This document shows positions 1-5,237 of a stretch of DNA of 5,237 nucleotides, one piece after another. Both the position numbers and the translations under genes were made by a program. This DNA is from Bacillota bacterium. Its GTDB lineage: Bacteria > Bacillota_A > Clostridia > Clostridiales > Clostridiaceae. The stretch lies in assembly GCA_021780795.1 (NCBI GenBank), contig JAJXYA010000075.1, positions 1 to 5,237 of the forward strand, in the 5' to 3' direction. The notes under the pieces are model-generated. The model was not told the origin of the DNA. It worked only from the letters and a program-made list of their open reading frames with translations, and searched no databases. How positions within the stretch are numbered: the first letter of the stretch is position 1; each line of letters begins with the position of its first letter.

Positions 1-36
1 CAGCTGACTGATACTAATAGATCGAGGGCTTGACCA
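1..36 (+). rRNA. rrl: 23S ribosomal RNA, 3' end only
   Basis: The window opens inside the last helix region of 23S rRNA. The stretch ACTGATACTAATAGATCGAG followed by GGCTTGACC is the usual Firmicute 3' terminus of large-subunit rRNA. The rest of the gene lies upstream of the window. The exact mature 3' end is set by comparison with known 23S ends and may be off by a few bases. Confidence 0.93.
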
Positions 37-93
37 ATTAAACTTTACTTATTGTTCACTATGCAATTTTGAAGGTACAATTATGTATTTTCA

Positions 94-157
94 AGTTAAG
101 AAATTCCTACGGAATTTCATCATTAACTGTCAATTGTCAATTATCAATTGTCAATTG
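94..157 (+). repeat. Hairpin plus four tandem heptamers in the 23S-5S spacer
   Basis: The 23S-5S spacer (37-164) contains a composite repeat. The first part is an inverted repeat: GAAATTCC (100-107) and GGAATTTC (111-118) around a 3-base loop. An outer stem, AGTTAA (94-99) with TTAACT (123-128), extends it, leaving four unpaired bases (119-122). Directly after it come four 7-bp units of the form TCAATTR (130-136, 137-143, 144-150, 151-157). From memory, similar hairpin plus TCAATTG-array sequences occur dispersed in clostridial genomes, so this is probably a small non-coding repeat that entered the spacer. No coding capacity is seen. Its effect on rRNA processing is unknown. Confidence 0.7.
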
Positions 158-164
158 AATAAGA

Positions 165-280
165 TCCAGTGATAATGGCTTAGTGGTAACACCCGTTCCC
201 ATTCCGAACACGAAGGTTAAGCACTAAAGCGCCGATGGTACTGCCGGGGAGGCCTGGTGGAAGAGTAGGTCGTCGCTGGG
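165..280 (+). rRNA. rrf: 5S ribosomal RNA, complete
   Basis: This 116-nt gene carries the conserved 5S core ACACCCGTTCCCATTCCGAA (about 189-208) and the downstream CGCCGATGGTACTGC block. The ends are set by helix I: TCCAGTGA (165-172) pairs along its full length with TCGCTGGG (273-280), allowing G-U pairs. The mature 3' end may extend one or two bases further. It is co-transcribed with the upstream 23S and the tRNA-Asn that begins six bases downstream. Confidence 0.95.
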
Positions 281-286
281 TAATGT

Positions 287-361
<75 letters not shown>

Positions 362-389
362 TTTTATAAATAGTATTTGAAAACGACGG

Positions 390-417
390 CTAATCACTAT
401 ATGTGATTAGTTTTTTT
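390..417 (+). terminator. Intrinsic terminator of the rRNA-tRNA operon
   Basis: CTAATCAC (390-397) and GTGATTAG (403-410) form a perfect 8-bp stem with a 5-base loop, followed at once by seven T (411-417). It lies 28 bases after the tRNA-Asn CCA end and before the next promoter, so it most likely ends rRNA operon transcription. Confidence 0.9.
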
Positions 418-445
418 CTAGTTAAAATTTGAATTATTATTTAAC

Positions 446-474
446 TTGAAAATAAACTTTTTAATTAGTATAAT
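446..474 (+). promoter_or_regulatory. Sigma-A-type promoter for the acyltransferase gene
   Basis: TTGAAA (446-451) and a consensus TATAAT (469-474) are separated by 17 bp. Transcription would start near 481, giving a leader of about 45 nt before the ATG. It lies just downstream of the rRNA operon terminator, so the acyltransferase appears to have its own transcription unit. Confidence 0.8.
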
Positions 475-491
475 AAAACTGCGAAAAAAGG

Positions 492-509
492 TTGTACTTT
501 AAAGTACAA
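492..509. promoter_or_regulatory. 18-bp perfect palindrome, possible operator
   Basis: TTGTACTTTAAAGTACAA reads the same on both strands across all 18 bases. It begins about 11 bases after the predicted transcription start and ends three bases before the AGAGAGG ribosome binding site, a classic place for a repressor operator. In RNA it could also form a small hairpin with a 6-bp stem. The downstream gene makes phosphatidic acid, so a lipid-responsive repressor is conceivable. The central GTAC half-sites recall FapR operators only loosely, and the binding protein is unidentified. Confidence 0.5.
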
Positions 510-524
510 GAAGAGAGGTTTTTA

Positions 525-1253
525 ATGAGAACAATTTTAATTTATATTTATTTAGCATTTCTTATGTTGGCAACACTATTTTTAAAGTTGTATATGGTAG
601 TGCTAAAAAAAATAAAAACACCAGATGAATATAAAGATATAATTCATGAAGTAGTAAATTCTTGGGCAGACCATGTGCTTAAGGTAATCGGTGTTAAAGT
701 AGATATAATAGGTATAGAAAATATACCAAAAGAAGAATGCTTATTTGTTTCAAATCATCAAGGAAATGCAGATTTTCTTCTTTTAATGGCAAAATTAGAT
801 AAACATTTGGGTTTTATTGCCAAAAAAGAACTGTTGAAAATTAAGATAGTAAGTATGTGGATGAAAGAAATGCATTGTGTATTTTTAGATAGAGATAATA
901 TACGAGAGTCATTAAAAGGTATAAATGAAGGTGCAGAAAATTTGAAAAATGGTTATAGTATGGTGATTTTTCCTGAAGGACATAGAAGTAAAAGCCATAA
1001 ATTAGGTGAGTTTAAAAAAGGAAGTATGAAACTTGCAGTAAAAGCAGGGGTACCAGTGGTACCATTAGTAGTAGATAATACTTTTAAGGTTTTTGAAGAA
1101 AAAAAAGGAAGATTAACAAAAACTAAAGTTACCCTTTCTATTTTAAAACCAATAGATGTTAAAACTCTTACAAAAGAAGAAAAAACAGATTTAGCAGAGA
1201 TAGTTAGAGAGAAAATTGATGAGGAATTAAAAAAAATAGTTATACAACAATAA
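525..1253 (+). CDS. plsC: 1-acyl-sn-glycerol-3-phosphate acyltransferase (PlsC family)
   Basis: This 242-residue protein belongs to the PlsC/LPLAT family. Such enzymes acylate lysophosphatidic acid to phosphatidic acid at the inner face of the membrane. An N-terminal hydrophobic helix (about residues 3-28) would anchor it. The catalytic NHx4D box is NHQGNAD (77-83, H78 and D83). A second block is VFLDRDN (119-125), the third is FPEGHRS (149-155), and VPVVPLVV (176-183) matches the fourth. The third block has H where most relatives have T (EGTRS). The length is normal. I chose ATG 525 because AGAGAGG sits six bases upstream. A longer frame from TTG 492 would translate the palindrome and lacks a good ribosome binding site. 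It is transcribed alone, with its own promoter and terminator. Family assignment is firm; exact acyl preference is not visible. Confidence 0.9.
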   Translation: MRTILIYIYLAFLMLATLFLKLYMVVLKKIKTPDEYKDIIHEVVNSWADHVLKVIGVKVDIIGIENIPKEECLFVSNHQGNADFLLLMAKLDKHLGFIAKKELLKIKIVSMWMKEMHCVFLDRDNIRESLKGINEGAENLKNGYSMVIFPEGHRSKSHKLGEFKKGSMKLAVKAGVPVVPLVVDNTFKVFEEKKGRLTKTKVTLSILKPIDVKTLTKEEKTDLAEIVREKIDEELKKIVIQQ

Positions 1254-1263
1254 TATGAGAAAG

Positions 1264-1299
1264 AAATCAAGATGTGGAGATAAAAACATCTTGATTTTT
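1264..1299 (+). terminator. Intrinsic terminator after plsC
   Basis: AAATCAAGATGT (1264-1275) and ACATCTTGATTT (1286-1297) form a perfect 12-bp stem with a 10-base loop. A T run (1295-1299) overlaps its end. It starts ten bases after the plsC stop codon. Confidence 0.87.
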
Positions 1300-1715
1300 G
1301 CATTATTATGCATAAAAAAACAATATAATAAAAGCTATACAATAGTTTTACGAATAAAATATAGATATACTTGCATAAAACAATAAAAAAATAGTGATTT
1401 ATTGCGAAAAAATAAGAATTATTTTAAATTAATGAAATATTAATATTTTATTTATGCAATTAGAAGAATTTTTTAGTTTACAATAGCAAAATGTTTGTGG
1501 TAATATATGTGTATAAATGTATAAATTCAAAAGGTCTATCTTATACGAACAAGTATATAGTATTGTTAATTTTTAGTAAACTTTTTTAAAATAGTTTATA
1601 TGTACATGTTGATTATTTTTACTAATACATATTAAATAAAGCAGCATTTAAATCATACTATAATTCATGAACGTATACTTACTTAAGAATTTAACAGTAA
1701 AAAAGGGGTGGTAGT
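1300..1715. other. Long AT-rich noncoding region before the citrate synthase gene
   Basis: About 415 bp without a credible gene. On both strands there are only short frames without ribosome binding sites. The segment 1299-1312 is a small palindrome, TGCAT-tatt-ATGCA, next to the plsC terminator. The stretch 1313-1470 is very A/T rich and featureless to my eye. A plausible promoter lies at 1477-1506. The resulting leader of about 200 nt contains only weak hairpins, such as TAAACT (1577-1582) with AGTTTA (1593-1598) and ATATGTA (1598-1604) with TACATAT (1626-1632). A TATAAT at 1659-1664 could mark a second, closer promoter but has no good -35 partner. I recognise no riboswitch or T-box. Confidence 0.6.
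1477..1506 (+). promoter_or_regulatory. Candidate promoter for the citrate synthase-IDH unit
   Basis: TTTACA (1477-1482, five of six consensus bases) and TAATAT (1501-1506, four of six) are 18 bp apart. Transcription would begin near 1513. A tandem octamer, TGTATAAA twice (1510-1525), covers the predicted start and could be a regulator site. It shares TGTATAAAT with a motif in the argG leader. In DNA this AT-rich the call is moderate at best. Confidence 0.4.
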
Positions 1716-3071
1716 ATGAACGAAGTTATATACAAATTACAAGATGTTGATAGTCCGAATCTTTATAGACATATTTTTCCATACACTGAAATACCTAAGG
1801 TAACCTTTGATAACAATCAGGTACCTTTAGATTTGCCAGAAAATATTTGGATAACTGATACTACTTTTAGGGACGGTCAACAATCCATGACTCCATTTAA
1901 GGTAGAACAAATCGTGAATATATACAAATATTTAAATAAGCTAGATAATAACTCTGGAATTATTAGGCAAACTGAGTTTTTTACTTATACGGATAGGGAC
2001 GTAGAGGCACTTATTAAATGTAGAGAGCTCGGATTAGAATTTCCTCAAATAACAACTTGGATAAGGGCTAATAAAGAAGAGTTAAAAAAAGTACATGAAC
2101 TTGAAATAAAAGAAACCGGAATGCTTATGTCTTGTTCTGATTATCATATTTTCAAAAAATTAAAAACAAACAGGCAAGGAGCATTTGATAGCTATATTAG
2201 AGTGGTGGAAAAGTGTTTGGAATACGGAATAGTTCCAAGAATACATCTTGAAGATATTACAAGAGCAGACTTTTTTGGTTTTGTAATTCCTTTTGTAAAT
2301 AAATTAATGGATCTTTCCAAGCAATCAGGAATTGAGGTTAAGGTTAGAGCTTGCGATACACTAGGGCTTGGTGTCATGCATCAAGGAGCTACACTTCCAA
2401 GAAGTATACCTAAATTAATAAGTGGACTTAAGAAATATGGTAACATACCATCAGAAGCTTTAGAATGGCATGGACATAATGATTTCTATAGTGTAGTTCC
2501 AGGCTCAACAACAGCATGGCTATATGGTTGTTCAGGCGTAAATGGAACTTTATTAGGTATAGGTGAAAGGACAGGAAATTGTCCACTCGAAGCTATGGCT
2601 ATAGAATATGCACAAATAAAAGGTACAACTAAAAATATGAATTTACACGTTATTTCTGAAGTTGCACAATATATGAACAGTGAACTTGATTATGAGATTC
2701 CAATTAGAACACCGTTTGTAGGAAGTGATTTTAATCTTACTAGGGCAGGTATTCATGCAGATGGAGTTCTTAAAGATGAAGAAATTTATAATATCTTTGA
2801 TACAGCCCAAATATTAGATAGACCAGTTGTTGTTGCAGTAAATGAATATTCTGGGCATGCAGGTATCGCAGCATGGATAAATACGTATTACAAGCTTAAA
2901 GATAATGAAAAGATAAAAAAGAGAGATGAAAGAATTGCAGAAATAAAAAATTGGGTTGATGAGGAATATCAAAATGGAAGAACATCTGCAATAAGCAATA
3001 AGGAATTAGAAGTTGTGGTAAAAAAGATGTTTCCTGAACTAATAGATATCGAAAGTAGTTTTGTAAGCTAA
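1716..3071 (+). CDS. Re-citrate synthase (homocitrate/isopropylmalate synthase-like)
   Basis: This 451-residue protein of the DRE-TIM metallolyase family condenses an acyl-CoA with a 2-oxo acid. It carries DTTFRDGQQ (48-56, R52 and D53), the metal-binding HGHND (252-256), GIGERTGNCPLE (281-292), and GIHADGVLKDE (345-355). The shape matches the clostridial branch typified by the Re-face citrate synthase of C. kluyveri, which makes citrate from acetyl-CoA and oxaloacetate. Enzymes of this branch were long labelled homocitrate or isopropylmalate synthase, and the true substrate rests on family and context. It lacks the long C-terminal leucine-feedback domain of LeuA. ATG 1716 follows AAGGGGTGG at good spacing. 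Next, 28 bp on, comes an isocitrate dehydrogenase gene, and then argG, which supports a role in making 2-oxoglutarate for glutamate and arginine. The frame is intact. Confidence 0.85.
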   Translation: MNEVIYKLQDVDSPNLYRHIFPYTEIPKVTFDNNQVPLDLPENIWITDTTFRDGQQSMTPFKVEQIVNIYKYLNKLDNNSGIIRQTEFFTYTDRDVEALIKCRELGLEFPQITTWIRANKEELKKVHELEIKETGMLMSCSDYHIFKKLKTNRQGAFDSYIRVVEKCLEYGIVPRIHLEDITRADFFGFVIPFVNKLMDLSKQSGIEVKVRACDTLGLGVMHQGATLPRSIPKLISGLKKYGNIPSEALEWHGHNDFYSVVPGSTTAWLYGCSGVNGTLLGIGERTGNCPLEAMAIEYAQIKGTTKNMNLHVISEVAQYMNSELDYEIPIRTPFVGSDFNLTRAGIHADGVLKDEEIYNIFDTAQILDRPVVVAVNEYSGHAGIAAWINTYYKLKDNEKIKKRDERIAEIKNWVDEEYQNGRTSAISNKELEVVVKKMFPELIDIESSFVS

Positions 3072-3099
3072 AAAATAAAAAAAGAAATGAGGATGAAAA

Positions 3100-4104
3100 A
3101 TGAATAAACAATATAACATTACACTTATACCAGGCGATGGTATTGGACCAGAAGTAACAGAAGCTGCAAAAGCAGTTGTAGATGCATCAGGTGTAAACAT
3201 AAATTGGGAAGTAGTTGAAGCAGGAGAAAAGGTTATGGAACAATATAAAACTCCACTTCCAGACTATGTTCTTGAAAGTATTGAAAAAAACAAAATTGCA
3301 TTAAAAGGTCCTATTACAACTCCAGTAGGTAAGGGGTTTAGAAGCGTAAATGTTGCACTAAGACAAAAGTTTAATTTATATGCTAATGTTAGGCCTATAA
3401 AGACATATGAATGAATCAAATCAAGATATGAAAATGTTGATTTAGTAATTGTAAGAGAAAACACAGAAGATTTATATGCAGGAATTGAACATAAAATAGG
3501 AGATTATGCAGCAGAAAGTATAAAGATAATTACAAAAGAAGCTAGTGAGAGAGTTACCAAGTTTGCATTTGACCTTGCTATAAATGAAGGAAGAAAAAAA
3601 GTAACTGCAGTTCATAAAGCAAATATAATGAAATTTTCAGATGGATTGTTTTTAAACTCTGCTAGAAATGTATCGGAAAAATATAAGGACATTCAATTTG
3701 AAGATGTTATCGTTGATGCTATGAGTATGAAGCTTGTACAAACTCCTGAAAAATATGATGTACTTGTTATGCCAAATCTTTACGGTGACATATTATCAGA
3801 TATGGGAGCAGGTTTAGTTGGAGGTTTAGGTGTAGTACCTGGAGCTAATATAGGTGAAAATATAGCAGTATTTGAGTCGGTGCACGGATCAGCACCAGAT
3901 ATTGCAGGTAAAGGTCTTGCGAATCCGCTTGCAACAATATTATCTGCAGTTATGATGCTTAAGCATATTGGCGAACTTGAAGCAGCAGCCAAGATTGATG
4001 CTGCAGTTGCTAAAGTTTTAAAAGAAGGTAAAAAGCTAACTGTAGATTTAGGTGGAAATGCTAGCACTATGGAATTTGCAAAGGAAATAATAAGTAATCT
4101 TTAA
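3100..4104 (+). pseudogene. icd: NAD-type isocitrate dehydrogenase, interrupted by in-frame TGA
   Basis: The frame encodes a 334-residue isocitrate/isopropylmalate dehydrogenase homologue, the normal length for the short bacterial NAD type, but codon 105 (3412-3414) is TGA. No frameshift is present and homology continues unchanged on both sides. Relatives usually have glycine here (YEG before the [12 protein letters not shown] block), so one G-to-T change in GGA explains it. Visible family motifs are PGDGIGPEV (11-19), SVNVALRQ (82-89), R98, VRENTED (118-124), Y126, K173, D206, and D230/D234 in [20 protein letters not shown] (262-272) has D267-I268 where NADP enzymes have K-Y, which suggests NAD use. 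GAGG seven bases before ATG 3100 is a good ribosome binding site. The next in-frame ATG (codon 177) has none. Each half lacks essential active-site residues, so without readthrough no active enzyme is expected. A sequencing error remains possible. Confidence 0.87.
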
Positions 4105-4115
4105 TTGGTGAATAT

Positions 4116-4179
4116 AGGAGTAGGGTATTTCTAAAATATATTAATTATATTTTGTTATAACTTACTCCTTTATTTTTAT
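4116..4179 (+). terminator. Probable two-tier terminator after the IDH gene
   Basis: An outer stem pairs AGGAGTAGG (4116-4124) with CTTACTCCT (4161-4169), nine pairs including one G-U. It encloses an inner hairpin, AAAATATA (4133-4140) with TATATTTT (4146-4153). A T-rich tail, TTTATTTTTAT, follows. It lies 12 bases after the IDH stop codon and before the argG promoter, so it would separate the two units. The long enclosed loop makes this less certain than the other two terminators. Confidence 0.6.
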
Positions 4180-4190
4180 CTATTTATATA

Positions 4191-4309
4191 TTGTATATCT
4201 ATAAAAAAATATTGCATAAATATTATAAAGGTACTATAATATATTCAAGACATTTTTGAAATCTATGGATAATTCAAAGAAATAATGAATAAGTTTGTAT
4301 AAATATAAA
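4191..4309. promoter_or_regulatory. Three ArgR-box-like motifs upstream of argG
   Basis: Three 15-bp segments share the pattern TTG(T/C)ATAnnTATnAn: 4191-4205, 4212-4226 and 4295-4309. Ten of 15 columns are identical in all three. The middle copy overlaps the -35 element and spacer of the argG promoter, and the third lies in the leader just before the ribosome binding site. The layout suits arginine-responsive repression by ArgR, whose operators are AT-rich imperfect dyads that often occur in sets. The match to ArgR is inferred from gene function and motif shape, and AT-rich DNA yields such repeats by chance. Confidence 0.35.
4212..4240 (+). promoter_or_regulatory. Promoter of argG
   Basis: A perfect TATAAT (4235-4240) lies 17 bp after TTGCAT (4212-4217). 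The -35 element is weak (three of six). Transcription would start near 4247 and leave a leader of about 80 nt, too short for a T-box. Confidence 0.6.
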
Positions 4310-4326
4310 TGGAAGGGGTTTTATTT

Positions 4327-5237
4327 GTGAAAGAAAAAGTTGTATTGGCATATTCAGGGGGTTTAGATACATCTATAATAATTCCATGGCTTAAGGAAAA
4401 TTACGATTTAGATGTAATTGCAGTATGTGTAAATGTAGGTCAAGATGATGATATGAGTGCTGTTGAAGGTAAAGCAATAAAGTCAGGAGCTTCAAAAGCA
4501 TATGTTGAAGATGTTACAGAAGAGTTTGTAAAAGAATATTTATTCAAAGCTATAAAATCTGGTGCAGTTTACGAAGGAAAATATCTTTTAGGTACGTCTT
4601 TTGCTAGACCTTTAATTGCAAAAAAACTTGTTGAAATAGCAAATCTTGAAGGAGCAAAATACATTTGTCATGGTTGTACTGGAAAGGGAAATGATCAGGT
4701 AAGATTTGAGACTAGTATAGCAGCTTTAGATCCTTCAATAAAAATAATTGCACCATGGAGAATATGGGATATTTCTTCTCGTGAAGAAGCTATTGATTAT
4801 GCAAATAAGATGGGAGTTGAAGTCCCTGTATCAAAAGAAAAAATATATTCAAGAGATAGTAACATATGGCACATAAGTCATGAGGGCGGAGATCTTGAAG
4901 ATCCAAGAAATGAACATAAATCTGAAATGTATATGAAAACTGTTCCACCAGAAGAAGCACCAGATAAACCTACTTATGTAAGTATATATTTTGAAGGTGG
5001 AATACCAAAAAAAATAGATGGAGTAGAAATGGCTCCTGTAGAATTGTTAAAGTACTTAAATAAAATTGGTGGAGAAAATGGTATTGGTGTTATAGATATA
5101 ATTGAAAACAGATTAGTCGGAATGAAATCAAGAGGTGTATATGAAACACCAGGTGGTACAATATTATATTCAGCACACAATGAATTAGAGTATTTAACTA
5201 TGGAAAAAAATACTTATCATTATAAACAGCTTATTGC
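4327..5237 (+). CDS. argG: Argininosuccinate synthase, 3' end beyond the window
   Basis: The protein ligates citrulline and aspartate with ATP to give argininosuccinate, the penultimate step of arginine synthesis, in the cytoplasm. There are 303 complete codons of about 400 expected; the frame is open to the window edge. The ATP pyrophosphatase P-loop AYSGGLDTS (8-16) is intact. [10 protein letters not shown] (86-95), [14 protein letters not shown] (115-128) and [16 protein letters not shown] (174-189) are near-invariant family blocks. I chose GTG 4327 because GGAAGGGG lies eight bases upstream and the product then starts [12 protein letters not shown], the usual family N-terminus. An in-frame ATG at 4309 would add six residues, but it has no ribosome binding site and overlaps the one used. 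It has its own promoter downstream of a terminator. argH is the expected next gene but cannot be seen. Confidence 0.96.
   Translation, partial: MKEKVVLAYSGGLDTSIIIPWLKENYDLDVIAVCVNVGQDDDMSAVEGKAIKSGASKAYVEDVTEEFVKEYLFKAIKSGAVYEGKYLLGTSFARPLIAKKLVEIANLEGAKYICHGCTGKGNDQVRFETSIAALDPSIKIIAPWRIWDISSREEAIDYANKMGVEVPVSKEKIYSRDSNIWHISHEGGDLEDPRNEHKSEMYMKTVPPEEAPDKPTYVSIYFEGGIPKKIDGVEMAPVELLKYLNKIGGENGIGVIDIIENRLVGMKSRGVYETPGGTILYSAHNELEYLTMEKNTYHYKQLI

Noticed and set aside
492..524. N-terminal extension of the acyltransferase from TTG 492.
   Set aside because: It would begin inside the palindrome, lacks a suitable ribosome binding site, and ATG 525 has a good one at six bases.
953..1342. 129-residue minus-strand frame, and other minus-strand frames at 2192-2377, 2896-3111, 3264-3464, 3780-4067 and 4974-5180.
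   Set aside because: Each overlaps a well-supported + strand gene and has low-complexity or shadow composition with no recognisable domain.
1716..3071. 2-isopropylmalate synthase or homocitrate synthase as the function.
   Set aside because: It has the family fold but lacks the LeuA regulatory domain, and the next gene is an isocitrate dehydrogenase rather than leuCDB-type genes. Re-citrate synthase fits better, though substrate proof needs an assay.
3412..3414. UGA read as glycine, as in some candidate phyla with an altered code.
   Set aside because: The four protein genes contain many glycines, all written GGN apart from this one. A reassigned code would give many in-frame TGA codons, and the rest of the window is typical Clostridium.
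3412..3443. TGA as selenocysteine, with a hairpin just downstream (AAATCAA 3418-3424 with TTGATTT 3437-3443).
   Set aside because: Relatives have glycine here, not cysteine, and the site is not a redox site. The stem is seven A/T-rich pairs over codons that are conserved for protein reasons. Nothing else suggests a selenoprotein.
3100..4104. Two separate genes, one of 104 residues and one of 158 residues starting at ATG 3628.
   Set aside because: Homology is continuous through 3415-3627 in the same frame, and ATG 3628 has no ribosome binding site. They are halves of one enzyme.
4265..4302. Two tiny overlapping frames in the argG leader (6 and 5 codons) as regulatory leader peptides.
   Set aside because: Neither has a ribosome binding site or a run of arginine codons, and such short frames are expected by chance.

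Overview
The window looks like chromosomal DNA from a low-GC Gram-positive anaerobe, most likely Clostridium in the strict sense. The evidence is the very AT-rich DNA, strong GGAGG-like ribosome binding sites, a clostridial-type 5S rRNA, and the gene order Re-citrate synthase, isocitrate dehydrogenase, argG. The species cannot be fixed from the sequence. All recognised genes lie on the + strand.

Region 1 (1-417) is the tail of an rRNA operon: the last bases of 23S rRNA, a spacer carrying a hairpin plus four heptamer repeats, a complete 5S rRNA, a tRNA-Asn(GTT) only six bases further on with an encoded CCA, and an intrinsic terminator. Region 2 (446-1299) is a single-gene unit: a good sigma-A-type promoter, an 18-bp perfect palindrome in the leader, a PlsC-type 1-acylglycerol-3-phosphate acyltransferase, and a terminator. 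Region 3 (1300-1715) is about 415 bp of AT-rich noncoding DNA with one plausible promoter.

Region 4 (1716-4179) is the oxidative branch that makes 2-oxoglutarate for glutamate. It holds an intact Re-citrate synthase-like gene, then 28 bp later an NAD-type isocitrate dehydrogenase gene interrupted by one in-frame TGA at codon 105, followed by a likely terminator. No aconitase gene lies between them. Region 5 (4180-5237) holds a promoter with repeated ArgR-like motifs and the first three quarters of argG (argininosuccinate synthase), which runs off the window.

Functionally, citrate synthase and isocitrate dehydrogenase (with an aconitase encoded elsewhere, if present) would supply 2-oxoglutarate and glutamate, the carbon source for arginine, and argG acts late in arginine synthesis. 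The clearest anomaly is the nonsense codon in an otherwise well-conserved isocitrate dehydrogenase: a recent inactivating mutation, or a sequencing or assembly error. I see no mobile element, CRISPR array, defence system or convincing new system; the remaining findings are modest.
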